This document shows, piece by piece, positions 26,062 to 34,096 of a DNA stretch of 64,000 bases. Location: the NCBI GenBank assembly GCA_965216945.1, contig CBDCGU010000003.1, forward strand, positions 1-64,000, written 5' to 3'. The first letter of the stretch is position 1; every line of letters starts with the position of its first letter. Both the position numbers and the translations under genes were made by a program. The DNA is from DATHZQ01 sp965216945. GTDB lineage: Bacteria; Actinomycetota; Acidimicrobiia; Spongiisociales; UBA5794. The notes below the pieces were generated by a model that was not told the DNA's origin, ran no database searches, and was given only the letters and a program-made list of their open reading frames with translations.

Positions 26062-26657
26062 GCCGCTCGGCAACGAAGCATCGCAAGACCGCCGAGACCG
26101 AGGTTTCCGTGACGCTCGAGCTCGATGGCACCGGCAGTGCGACGGTGTCCACGGGAATCGGGTTCTTCGACCACCTGCTCGCCGCCCTCGCCCACCATGG
26201 GTTGTTCGACCTCACGCTGACCACCGTCGGGGACCTCGATGTCGACGACCACCACAGCGTCGAGGACACCGCACTCGTCCTGGGTTCGGCTTTCGCCGAG
26301 GCGCTGGGCCGGCGAGAGGGCATTGCTCGATACGGCGATGCGTCGGTCCCGATGGACGAGGCGCTGGCCACCGCGGTCGTCGACGTCGGTGGCCGGCCCT
26401 ACGCCGTGATCGACCTTCGGTTCGCCGCCGATCGTATCGGGGCGTTGTCCACGCAGATGGTCCCTCACGCCCTCGAGGCGCTGGCCCGCACCGCAGGGTT
26501 CACGCTCCACCTGACGGCGACAGGACGCAACGATCACCACATCGCCGAGGCGGCGTTCAAGGCCCTGGCACATGCATTGCGCAGCGCAGTGGCAGAGGAC
26601 CCGCGCCGGTCCGGCATCGCATCGACGAAGGGAATCCCGGAGGAGCGATCACCATGA
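26058..26657 (+). CDS. hisB: Imidazoleglycerol-phosphate dehydratase
   Basis: Monofunctional IGPD of 199 residues; no phosphatase domain is fused to it. The manganese-binding repeats are seen as GIGFFDHLLAALAHHGLFDL with DDHHSVEDTALVLG, and in the second half HALEALARTAGFTLHL with GRNDHHIAEAAFKALAHALR. AGGAGG sits 8 bases before ATG 26058, and the start overlaps the hisC stop. It catalyses the sixth step, dehydrating imidazole-glycerol phosphate. Confidence 0.97.
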   Translation: MSRSATKHRKTAETEVSVTLELDGTGSATVSTGIGFFDHLLAALAHHGLFDLTLTTVGDLDVDDHHSVEDTALVLGSAFAEALGRREGIARYGDASVPMDEALATAVVDVGGRPYAVIDLRFAADRIGALSTQMVPHALEALARTAGFTLHLTATGRNDHHIAEAAFKALAHALRSAVAEDPRRSGIASTKGIPEERSP

Positions 26658-27271
26658 CCCGTATCGCCGTGGTCGACCACGGTGCCGGGAACCTGGTCTC
26701 GATCGCTCGCGGTCTGGAGCGAGCCGGTGCGACGGTTCTGGTGGTCGACGGGGCTGCACGATTCGGCGAAGCCAGCGGCGTCGTTTTACCCGGGGTGGGC
26801 ACGACCGGTGCTGCGATGGAACGGCTGTCGGCCGCCGGCCTCGTCGAGCCGCTGCGGGAGTGGGCCGGACCATTGCTGGGAATCTGCGTCGGGCTCCAGC
26901 TCTTCTTCGAATCCTCAGACGAACAGGGAGGCACAGACGGACTCGGGCTCATCGGGGGCCGGGTGGAGCGCCTGGCCGGGGCACCACTTCTCCCCCACAT
27001 CGGCTGGAACGATGTCACGACCAACGGCCACCCCGTCCTTGCCGGCATCCCCTCGGGGACGCCTTTCTACTTCGTGCACAGTTACGCACCGGTGCCGGCG
27101 AATCCCGATGTCGTGGTGGCAACGGCCGACTACGGGGAGACCTTCGTTGCGGCCGCTGCCTCCGCAGGACGAATCGGCGTTCAGTTCCACCCCGAGCGTT
27201 CCGGGGAGGCCGGGCTCCGGGTGCTGGCGAACTTCGTTGCGATCGCTGCGGCGGCCGAACGTGCTGCGTAA
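26654..27271 (+). CDS. hisH: Imidazole glycerol-phosphate synthase, glutaminase subunit
   Basis: Class-I glutamine amidotransferase of 205 residues delivering ammonia to HisF. The nucleophile is the Cys of LLGICVGLQLFF (about residue 78), with the His and Glu of the triad in GVQFHPERSGE near the C-terminus, and PGVGTTGAAMERL forming the oxyanion strand. It starts at ATG 26654 overlapping hisB, and hisF starts 11 bases before its stop, which fits a tight heterodimer. Confidence 0.96.
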   Translation: MTRIAVVDHGAGNLVSIARGLERAGATVLVVDGAARFGEASGVVLPGVGTTGAAMERLSAAGLVEPLREWAGPLLGICVGLQLFFESSDEQGGTDGLGLIGGRVERLAGAPLLPHIGWNDVTTNGHPVLAGIPSGTPFYFVHSYAPVPANPDVVVATADYGETFVAAAASAGRIGVQFHPERSGEAGLRVLANFVAIAAAAERAA

Positions 27272-28034
27272 GCGCATCATCCCCTGCCTCGACGTCCATG
27301 CCGGAAGGGTGGTGAAGGGAGTCCGGTTCGTCGACCTCGTCGACGAGGGCGATCCCGTCGAGCTGGCGGAACGCTACGTCGCCGAGGGGGCGGACGAGAT
27401 CTGCTTTCTCGACATCACGGCGAGCCACGAGGGCCGGGATACGATGACCGACGTGATACGCCGCACCGCCCAGAACGTGTTCGTGCCGCTGACGGTGGGC
27501 GGTGGCGTTCGGTCGGTCGCGGACATGCGGGCGGTGCTCCGTGCCGGCGCGGACAAGGTGTCGGTCAACACCGCCGCCGTCGAGCGTCCGGACCTGATCG
27601 ACGAATGCGCCACTGCATTCGGCACGCAGTGTGTGGTGCTTGCGATCGATGCGAAGCGCAATGAGTCCGGGGTTGGATGGGAGGTCTATGTGCACGGAGG
27701 TCGCACTGCGACCGGACGCAACGCCGTGGCCTGGGCTGCCGAGGGTGTCGAACGTGGCGCCGGTGAGATCCTGTTGACATCGATGGACCGCGACGGCACG
27801 AAGAAGGGGTACGACCTGGAGCTGCTCGAAGCCGTGCGAAGTGCGGTGACGGTCCCGGTGATCGCATCAGGCGGCGCCGGCACCATCCAACATTGTGTGG
27901 AAGCCCTGCAACCGGGACGGGCCGATGCGGTGCTGGCTGCGTCGATCTTCCATCGTCGCGAGATCGCCATTGCGCATCTCAAGGCGGAGCTTGCGGCAGC
28001 CGGCGTACCCGTGCGTCAGGAGATGGTGACATGA
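27261..28034 (+). CDS. hisF: Imidazole glycerol-phosphate synthase, cyclase subunit
   Basis: A 257-residue barrel that closes the imidazole ring and releases AICAR. It begins LRKRIIPCLDVHAGRVVKG (catalytic Asp11 region) and has FLDITASHEGR, LTVGGGVRSVADM, the second catalytic Asp in LLTSMDRDGTKKGYD, and the C-terminal phosphate site VIASGGAGTIQH. GTG 27261 lies inside the end of hisH (11-base overlap); no earlier start is possible without losing the conserved N-terminus. The stop overlaps hisIE by ATGA. Confidence 0.96.
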   Translation: MLRKRIIPCLDVHAGRVVKGVRFVDLVDEGDPVELAERYVAEGADEICFLDITASHEGRDTMTDVIRRTAQNVFVPLTVGGGVRSVADMRAVLRAGADKVSVNTAAVERPDLIDECATAFGTQCVVLAIDAKRNESGVGWEVYVHGGRTATGRNAVAWAAEGVERGAGEILLTSMDRDGTKKGYDLELLEAVRSAVTVPVIASGGAGTIQHCVEALQPGRADAVLAASIFHRREIAIAHLKAELAAAGVPVRQEMVT

Positions 28035-28648
28035 CGGCGATTCGCTTCGACGCCACCGGGTTGGTCGCGGCCATCGTCCAGGATGCCCACACGGGGCGCG
28101 TGCTGATGCTCGGCTGGATGAACGCCGAGGCGATACGCCTCACCGAGTCGACTGGATCGGTGCACTTCTGGTCGCGGTCCCGCAACGAGCTGTGGAGAAA
28201 GGGAGCGACAAGCGGCAACACGCTCGAATTCGTCTCCATGGCTGCGGACTGCGACGGCGATGCGGTGCTCGTGCAGGCGATCCCGGCCGGCCCCACGTGC
28301 CACACCGGATCCGCATCCTGCTTCGACGACCTCCATGGCGCGACGCTGCAGGGCTTCATCGGGCTGGAGCCGCTCTGGGCCGTCATCACCTCGCGGGCCG
28401 CGGAGCGACCCGCCGGCAGCTACACGACGAGCCTCCTCGAAGGCGGCGTCGAGGCCGTCGCACGCAAGGTCACCGAGGAGGCGACTGAAGTGCTCCTCGC
28501 CGCCAAGGATCACGCCGTGGCCCGCGCAGACGACCGGCGTCTCGCCGAGGAGGCGGCCGATCTCCTCTACCACCTCTTCGTGCTGCTCGCCGAACGGGGG
28601 CTCGAGCCGCACAATGTGCTCGAACAGCTTCGTGCCCGGGCCCGCTGA
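28031..28648 (+). CDS. hisIE: Bifunctional phosphoribosyl-AMP cyclohydrolase / phosphoribosyl-ATP pyrophosphatase
   Basis: Second and third steps on one chain of 205 residues. Residues 1-110 are HisI: VLMLGWMNAEAIRLT, SVHFWSRSRNELWRKGATSG and the zinc/metal cluster AADCDGDAVLV with PTCHTGSASCF. Residues 120-205 are HisE, a MazG-like helical domain with KVTEEATEVLLAAK and RLAEEAADLLYHLFVLLAERG. Many actinobacteria keep hisE and hisI separate, so the fusion is a useful lineage marker. It is the last gene of the his operon; the 145 bases that follow carry no clear hairpin. Confidence 0.95.
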   Translation: MTAIRFDATGLVAAIVQDAHTGRVLMLGWMNAEAIRLTESTGSVHFWSRSRNELWRKGATSGNTLEFVSMAADCDGDAVLVQAIPAGPTCHTGSASCFDDLHGATLQGFIGLEPLWAVITSRAAERPAGSYTTSLLEGGVEAVARKVTEEATEVLLAAKDHAVARADDRRLAEEAADLLYHLFVLLAERGLEPHNVLEQLRARAR

Positions 28649-28793
28649 ATCGAGTAGCCGTTCCGGCGCTCGCGGCGTCGCCGGCTCCCGCATCACGATC
28701 TCGGCTCACTTCGGGTGCTTCATCGCTGCGGCGAGATGCCGTGGAGACCACGCTGCTACATTCTGCGCCTCGAAGCCACCTGGGGCGTGACGG

Positions 28794-29876
28794 TTGACGG
28801 AAGATCTGTCGAACAACGAGGGAACGGCGCCGCCCGGCGAGGCGGTGCAGCCACGATTCGGCAAGGAGCAGATCGTCGCCGGGGTCATCACCCTCGTGAT
28901 CCTCGTCCTGGTCTTTGCGGTCGTTCTGCCACAGCTCGGCGACTACGGGGCGGCGTGGGACGCCATCAGCGGCATGGACACCTGGCAGCTGTCCTTCTTG
29001 ATCGCGGCGACGCTCGTCATGCTCGTGTTCTACGTCTTCCCCTTCCAGGCGGCGTTGCCCGACTTGAGCTTCCGCCAGGGATTTCTCGTCCGCCAGACGT
29101 CGTTCATGATCAGCAACGTGATACCGGCCGGCGGCGCCTTCGGGCTGGCCGTGCAGTTCGGCATGCTGCAGAGCTACGGCTTCGGAGCCGCCCCCTCGAC
29201 GGCGGCGATCGGGATCACGAGCCTGTGGAATGTGCTCATCACGCTCTCGCTCCCGGTCCTCGGCCTCATCGCGTTGTTCGTCATCGGCGAAGGTGACGGT
29301 ACGGCGGTCGGTCTCACCGTGCTCGCAACGGTGGTGATCGTGGTTCTCATCGCTGGATTGGCGCTCGTACTCCGCAAAGAGTCGACCGCCCGCAAGGTCG
29401 GTGCGTGGGGCAACAGCCTGATCCAGTGGGCGGCCCGTGTGGTGAAGAGGGACATCGACTTCGATGCGGCCGAGGCTCTCGTCGACTTCCGCGAGTCCAT
29501 CATCGGAGTTGTCGCCGATCGCTGGCTCGTCATCACGCTGGCAAACCTCTTCCAGCACGTGACACAGTTCTCGATCCTCTACGTCGCCGTGCTCATACTC
29601 CAGGGCGGCTTCGACGGCCCGATCAGCCTGGCCGAAGCCTTTGCCGCATTCGCCTTCGGGCGTCTCGCCACCTTCGTCCCCGTGCCTCCGGGAGGTCTGG
29701 GCACGACGGATGCGATCATCGCCGGGCTGCTCACCCAGTTTGGGCTGCCCAACAACGATGCTTTGGCCGCCACCATGATCTGGAGGGCTGCGACGTTCTT
29801 CCCGCAGGTCGTCATCGGATTCTTTGCGTTCCTCGCATTCCAACGCGAGCAGAAGCGGTCGGCGGCCGCGGCCTGA
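28794..29876 (+). CDS. Lysylphosphatidylglycerol-synthase TM-region-like (UPF0104/YbhN) membrane protein
   Basis: A 360-residue protein with about eight hydrophobic helices, beginning with QIVAGVITLVILVLVFAVVL. The family features are SFMISNVIPAGGAFGLAVQFGML after the third helix and the conserved loop FGRLATFVPVPPGGLGTTDAII near the C-terminus (the P-GGLG-E/D-like signature of UPF0104). These proteins are flippase-like domains of LPG synthases or stand-alone lipid or glycosyl-carrier transporters; the soluble aminoacyl-transferase domain is missing here. The start is TTG 28794, the only start codon giving the full polar N-terminus MTEDLSNN. Confidence 0.8.
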   Translation: MTEDLSNNEGTAPPGEAVQPRFGKEQIVAGVITLVILVLVFAVVLPQLGDYGAAWDAISGMDTWQLSFLIAATLVMLVFYVFPFQAALPDLSFRQGFLVRQTSFMISNVIPAGGAFGLAVQFGMLQSYGFGAAPSTAAIGITSLWNVLITLSLPVLGLIALFVIGEGDGTAVGLTVLATVVIVVLIAGLALVLRKESTARKVGAWGNSLIQWAARVVKRDIDFDAAEALVDFRESIIGVVADRWLVITLANLFQHVTQFSILYVAVLILQGGFDGPISLAEAFAAFAFGRLATFVPVPPGGLGTTDAIIAGLLTQFGLPNNDALAATMIWRAATFFPQVVIGFFAFLAFQREQKRSAAAA

Positions 29877-29919
29877 CGACCCCGTGTGACGGGACCGCCC
29901 GGCCCACCGACCTTCGTAT

Positions 29920-31458
29920 TCAGTTCGACGGTACGGCGGCATCCATGCCGTCGGCCCAGGCACCTTCCTCACCGGCGGCACCGAGTGCGATGTCATGCCC
30001 GTTCTCGGTGGCGTCGAATCCATCGTCGGGTCTGTCGTCGATGTCACGCACGTTCATCCCGATGGCGGACACCGCCTTCCCGGGTCCCGCGTAGCCGCGA
30101 AGCCCGGACATCACCGTGCCGTGGGGAGCACGAATCTCGAATGGAACACCGTCGGTGTGCCCAAACGGTCCGATCGTGTTGCCGGTCACCGTCTCGAACC
30201 CCACCGACGTGATGACGGAGCGGTAGGTGCCGAACAGAGCCACGACGTCGTCGTCTCCGCCGAGGCGGAACGAGATCACGGTGGCGCCGTCATGATCGAC
30301 GTGATCCGGGGTCACCGCACGATCGACCGGCTCAACCGATTCGAGCCCTGCACCGAGTGTCACGATGACCCCCTGGACGCGCTCCAGTCGCTGGTTGAAG
30401 AAGCGCCCCGCTTCCCGGCCGAAGACCGGGCCGTAGGCGTGGCCGTGGGAGCGATGCGGTGCGATGTCGATCATCTTCGGCGACGAGGCGAGCCCGCGGC
30501 CATCGAACAACGTCACCGCATACGTTCCAGGAGACAGGATCGTCGGATCGGCCGGGATCGTGATGTTCAGCTCCCCGTCGCCATGGGCGAACTCGAGCTC
30601 GGCGAACCGCTGCTCGACGAGATCCCACGTGCGGGTGCCCCCGGTCTTCACGGCCGTGACCCTGACGACGTTGTGCGCATCGGGTGTCGTCAGTGAGACC
30701 ACGTCGCCGGGTGCCGCACCGGTCGGTCGCAACGATTCGATCCGCGGTGGATTGGCACCGCGTGGCACGGGAGCGGCGAGACGGAACGCTCGATCCTTAC
30801 CCTCCGGATCGACGAGATACGAGCCGTCGTCGAGACGCTCGGCCTGCCCGTGGAGCGGGCGCACGACCCAGCCCTCCGCCTTCGACCACTTCTCCGTGTC
30901 CGGGTCCCAGATCTCGAGCGAGAGGCCCTCGGGCGTGCTGCGTGACCCTCCGTGACTCCCCACGGCCAGGATCCGCCCGTCGGCGAGCAGCGTGCCCATG
31001 ACCCGTGGCGTGTGGCGATGCATCGGTGCCACCTCCCGCACGACGGGGCTCTTGGCGGACGTGTCGATCGAAACCGTCCGTGTGGAGTGCCCCCCGAAGA
31101 CGAGAATGCGATGCGGTGCGTACATGACGGCACCTGCTGCCGGCCCCCCTACTCCGACGTCCAGCTGCCCCCGCACCCTGAGGCGGAGCAGCCCGTCGAG
31201 AATGAGATAGAGCCTGCCCTCCGTGTCGATGCCGAAGATCCTCCCGTCACCGAGATCGAAGTTCTTCGGCGCTTCCGGGTGAATCGCTGCGGTGCTGAAG
31301 GGCAGCGCCACCGCCTCGTCGTCTTTGGTCAGCAGCTCGGCACGTTCATCGCCGTGGAGCCCACCTTGGACGTACACATCCCCCGTGATCAGTGTGATGG
31401 CCGTTTCGTACGGGCGAACAGATCGCCCTCGCGTCACGGCCGCGTCGTACCCCCTCAT
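29920..31458 (-). CDS. Kelch/galactose-oxidase-like protein with C-terminal jacalin-like lectin domain
   Basis: The 512-residue protein has a beta-propeller N-terminal part (repeats such as RILVFGGHSTRTVSID, MGTLLADGRILAVGSHGG and LEIWDPDTEKWSKAEG), an E-set domain as in DUF1929 (NPPRIESLRPTGAAPGDVVSL), and a C-terminal jacalin-like sugar-binding fold (VISFRLGGDDDVVALF, YGPFG-like NTIGPFGHTDGVPFEI, MSGLRGYAGPGKAVSAIGM). No signal peptide is evident and the radical-copper Tyr-Cys pair of galactose oxidase is not obvious, so it may be a binding protein. ATG 31458 overlaps the stop of a 5-codon ORF (ATG at 31473, MQVPA) that has GGGAGGAG at proper distance, hinting at translational coupling or at a lost base. 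Confidence 0.68.
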   Translation of the reverse strand: MRGYDAAVTRGRSVRPYETAITLITGDVYVQGGLHGDERAELLTKDDEAVALPFSTAAIHPEAPKNFDLGDGRIFGIDTEGRLYLILDGLLRLRVRGQLDVGVGGPAAGAVMYAPHRILVFGGHSTRTVSIDTSAKSPVVREVAPMHRHTPRVMGTLLADGRILAVGSHGGSRSTPEGLSLEIWDPDTEKWSKAEGWVVRPLHGQAERLDDGSYLVDPEGKDRAFRLAAPVPRGANPPRIESLRPTGAAPGDVVSLTTPDAHNVVRVTAVKTGGTRTWDLVEQRFAELEFAHGDGELNITIPADPTILSPGTYAVTLFDGRGLASSPKMIDIAPHRSHGHAYGPVFGREAGRFFNQRLERVQGVIVTLGAGLESVEPVDRAVTPDHVDHDGATVISFRLGGDDDVVALFGTYRSVITSVGFETVTGNTIGPFGHTDGVPFEIRAPHGTVMSGLRGYAGPGKAVSAIGMNVRDIDDRPDDGFDATENGHDIALGAAGEEGAWADGMDAAVPSN

Positions 31459-31587
31459 GCCGGAACCTGCATGATCCTGGCTCCTCCCTATTGCTCCCCA
31501 CCCACGATGATACGCGACCCCACCGGCAATCAGAACAGGGAATCTCGACACCGATCGCATCGACGGTCGACGCATCGAAGGATCGTC

Positions 31588-32613
31588 TCAGTGGGTTCCC
31601 GGTTCGCGCTCGTCCCTCAGCTCCCGGGTCATGAGCTCCACGGCGACGACCTCCGGGTCCTTGTCTTCGTAGAGCACCCGGTACACCTGTTCCGTGATTG
31701 GCATGTCTACCCCGAGCCGAGTTGCCAGGGCGTGCGCCGCCTGTGTGGTCTTGACCCCCTCCGCCACCATGTCCATCTCCGCCAAGATCTCCTCGAGCCT
31801 CTTGCCCCGGCCCAGCTGCTCGCCGACCGTGCGATTTCGCGACAGCGAGCCCGTACAGGTGAGCACGAGGTCGCCCATGCCCGAGAGCCCGGCGAAAGTG
31901 AGCGGATTGCCGCCTCGAGCCACCCCGAGGCGCGTGACCTCGGCGAGACCGCGTGTGATCAGTGCGGCCATGGTGTTGCTGCCGTAGCGGAGACCTTCGA
32001 CGATTCCGGCAGCGATGGCGATCACGTTCTTCAGTGCTCCGCCCAGCTCCACACTGAGGACGTCGTCGGAGGAGTACACGCGGAAACGTGGGGTGGCGAA
32101 GAGGTCGCGAACGTCACGGGCATGCCGCGCCACGATGCTCGCCGCGACAACGGCAGTCGGATGCTCGGCCGCGACCTCCCGGGCGAACGACGGGCCGGAG
32201 AGGGTGGTGATGCCTCCGGCGATGGCGCCACCAATCACATCGCCGAAGATCTCGCCGGGAGTGAGCAGGGTTCCCACTTCGATCCCCTTGGACACCGTGA
32301 CGAGACGTTGGGCGGCGCCGAAGCTTGCCGCCAGCGGCGCATACGTGTTGCGAATGAACTGGGTGGGAACGGCATTGACGATGACCTCTGCCGCCGTGAG
32401 CCCATCCCGGAGATCGGACACTGCCCGCAGTGACTCCGCAAGCTTGATGCCGGGAAGGAACACCGTGTTCTCCCTGCGCATGTTGATGCCGTCGACAACG
32501 TCGGGTTCGCGTGCCCAGATCGTTGTCGGCACGCCCTTGTGCGCCAGGAGATTGGCGAGCGCCGTGCCCCACGAGCCCGCTCCCACGACGCAGGTCCGCG
32601 CCAACTCCGTCAC
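31588..32613 (-). CDS. gpsA: Glycerol-3-phosphate dehydrogenase (NAD(P)+)
   Basis: Makes sn-glycerol-3-phosphate for phospholipids from dihydroxyacetone phosphate. The 341-residue protein has CVVGAGSWGTALANLLAHKG (NAD fold, residues 8-27), VSKGIEVGT, TLSGPSFAREVAAEHPTAVV, ELGGALKNVIAIAAGIVEGL (catalytic Lys) and GLSGMGDLVLTCTGSLSRN. GTG 32613 is chosen for the strong GGAGGAAG six bases upstream; the longer frame to 32730 lacks similarity. It is divergent from the TlpA lipoprotein gene. Confidence 0.95.
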   Translation of the reverse strand: MTELARTCVVGAGSWGTALANLLAHKGVPTTIWAREPDVVDGINMRRENTVFLPGIKLAESLRAVSDLRDGLTAAEVIVNAVPTQFIRNTYAPLAASFGAAQRLVTVSKGIEVGTLLTPGEIFGDVIGGAIAGGITTLSGPSFAREVAAEHPTAVVAASIVARHARDVRDLFATPRFRVYSSDDVLSVELGGALKNVIAIAAGIVEGLRYGSNTMAALITRGLAEVTRLGVARGGNPLTFAGLSGMGDLVLTCTGSLSRNRTVGEQLGRGKRLEEILAEMDMVAEGVKTTQAAHALATRLGVDMPITEQVYRVLYEDKDPEVVAVELMTRELRDEREPGTH

Positions 32614-32738
32614 GTGCTTCCTCCGTCCCTCGGGTGGCCGCATGCTGCCACGACCGCGGACCCATCGTCCCCGACCGGATGTCCCTTCGCCGGTGCCGTC
32701 CGTCGGGATTCGAGCCCTTCGTCGATACACTGGACTCG

Positions 32739-33230
32739 GTGATCCGCCGCCGTCTCGCCGCCGTCGCGCTCGTTGCCCTCGCCGCCTCTGCTTGCTCGCC
32801 GAGCGACGTCGACATCGCCGCGGTCCCCGAACTGCCGGCCGTCAGATCCGAGGACGTCGCGACGCTCCTCGCCGCATCGACCCAGCCGGTCGTGCTGAAC
32901 GTGTGGGCTTCCTGGTGCATCCCCTGCCGGTCGGAGGCCCCGCTGCTCGATCGAGCCTCGTCCCAGTTCTCTGACCGCATCCAGTTCCTCGGACTCAACG
33001 TACGCGACAGCCAGCCCGGGGCCCGCGAGTTCATCGCCGAGTTCTTGCCCGAGGCACCGTTCGATCACCTCTTCGACTCCGCCGGCGACATCCCGGTCGA
33101 TCTCGGTGGTTCCCGCGCCGTGCCGCTGACATTCTTCTACGCACCCGACGGTGCGCTCGTCGACCTGCACACGGGGGTGCTCGACGAGCGCACGCTGGCG
33201 CTTCAGATCGACGAGCTGCTGGCCCGGTAA
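32739..33230 (+). CDS. TlpA/ResA-type thioredoxin-like lipoprotein (CxxC form)
   Basis: A 163-residue exported thiol-disulfide oxidoreductase. The N-terminus RRRLAAVALVALAASAC is a lipoprotein signal with lipobox ASAC (Cys19). The redox site is VVLNVWASWCIPCRSEAP (Cys60 and Cys63), followed by the TlpA layout IQFLGLNVRDS and the cis-Pro strand VPLTFFYAPDGALVD. It should act outside the membrane in disulfide reduction or cytochrome maturation. TACACT (32726-32731) with 7 bases to GTG 32739 marks a leaderless start. It overlaps the Lgt-like gene (TAATG). A paralogue, with selenocysteine predicted at the first cysteine, lies just beyond at 34093. Confidence 0.9.
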   Translation: MIRRRLAAVALVALAASACSPSDVDIAAVPELPAVRSEDVATLLAASTQPVVLNVWASWCIPCRSEAPLLDRASSQFSDRIQFLGLNVRDSQPGAREFIAEFLPEAPFDHLFDSAGDIPVDLGGSRAVPLTFFYAPDGALVDLHTGVLDERTLALQIDELLAR

Positions 33231-33934
33231 TGGAGTTCACCCTGCTGGCTGCGGCGGCCATCGGCGTCGCGTCGCTCTATGTGATGCTGTGGTGGGAGGC
33301 GAAGCGAGGCAATGCCGCCGATTGCACCCGCGATCTGTGGGAGGTCGCCCTGGCCGCCATCATCGCCGGGGTGTTCGTCGGCAGGCTCGCCGCCATGATC
33401 ATCGACGGGGTGAATCCGCTCGCCAATCCCGGCGACATCCTCATCGTGCGTGCCGGTGTGGCCACGGGTTGGGCCTCGGCGGCCGCCCTCCTCACCGTGG
33501 TGTGGCTGGCTCGTGATGAGCTGCGGCCCGTCGCCGACGGGCTGGCCGCGGCCGCCCTCGCCGGGTTGGCCGGCTGGCATGCCGGTTGTCTGCCGCGGGA
33601 GGCATGTCTCGGCACGCCGACGGATCTTCCCTGGGCGATGTCCCAACCGGGGTCGAGTGTCGGCCGCCACCCGGTCGAGCTCTACGCCGCCCTGGGGTTT
33701 GCGCTCGCCGCGATCGCACTTGCATGGTGGCGCAAGGTGAGCCCTCCCCCGGCGGGCGTCGCCGCCTTCGCGGCGCTGGCCGTCGCCGGTGGGGTGAGGC
33801 TGGTCACGGAGCCCATACGCCCGGCGCTGTCGCCGGGCCCGGTCTGGTGGTACGTCGCCGGCGTCGCCGTGGGTGTGGCCGGGCTCGGCTGGTCGTACCG
33901 CCAGGTGCGGCGTCGTCCCGGCGCACCCGGCTAG
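33230..33934 (+). CDS. Lgt-like prolipoprotein diacylglyceryl transferase family protein
   Basis: A 234-residue protein with about seven membrane segments. The C-terminal half is Lgt-like: SSVGRHPVELYAALGFALA corresponds to the RHPSQLYE block, and GVRLVTEPIRPAL to the conserved FR-EFFR region. The central HGG loop holding the essential His of E. coli Lgt reads RAGVATGWASAAAL here, so the usual histidine is missing, and the protein is shorter than normal Lgt (260-300). It may be a divergent paralogue. It is coupled to a lipoprotein gene and faces a second one, both plausible clients. Its TAG stop (33932-33934) is provided by the terminal inverted repeat of the element at 33931. Confidence 0.7.
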   Translation: MEFTLLAAAAIGVASLYVMLWWEAKRGNAADCTRDLWEVALAAIIAGVFVGRLAAMIIDGVNPLANPGDILIVRAGVATGWASAAALLTVVWLARDELRPVADGLAAAALAGLAGWHAGCLPREACLGTPTDLPWAMSQPGSSVGRHPVELYAALGFALAAIALAWWRKVSPPPAGVAAFAALAVAGGVRLVTEPIRPALSPGPVWWYVAGVAVGVAGLGWSYRQVRRRPGAPG

Positions 33935-34096
33935 TGCTCCGTCTCAAAACATGGCGATGTTCAGGGCGAGTCAGGGGCGTTGCTGGCAAGGACGCAGGAC
34001 GCAGGCGCATTCGTGCAATGCGTCAAGGACGAGGACGCCGCCAGCTGCGGTCCTGGCCGTCCCGAACGCGGCAAATGTTGTGTGACGGGGCACTAG
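33931..34096. repeat. 166-bp MITE-like palindromic element with imperfect terminal inverted repeats
   Basis: The two ends are CTAGTGCTCCGTC (33931) and, on the other strand, CTAGTGCCCCGTC (34096), continuing inward as an imperfect inverted repeat of about 45 bases (shared AACAT, GTTC, GGG and CAGG blocks). The centre can form CGCATT-CGTGC-AATGCG (34009-34025), so the whole element folds into a long hairpin. It has no ORF of its own. It sits exactly between two convergent genes and its terminal CTAG supplies the TAG stop of both the Lgt-like gene (33932-33934) and the candidate selenoprotein gene (34093-34095, minus strand). A non-autonomous transposable element or a bidirectional terminator repeat are both possible. 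Confidence 0.72.
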
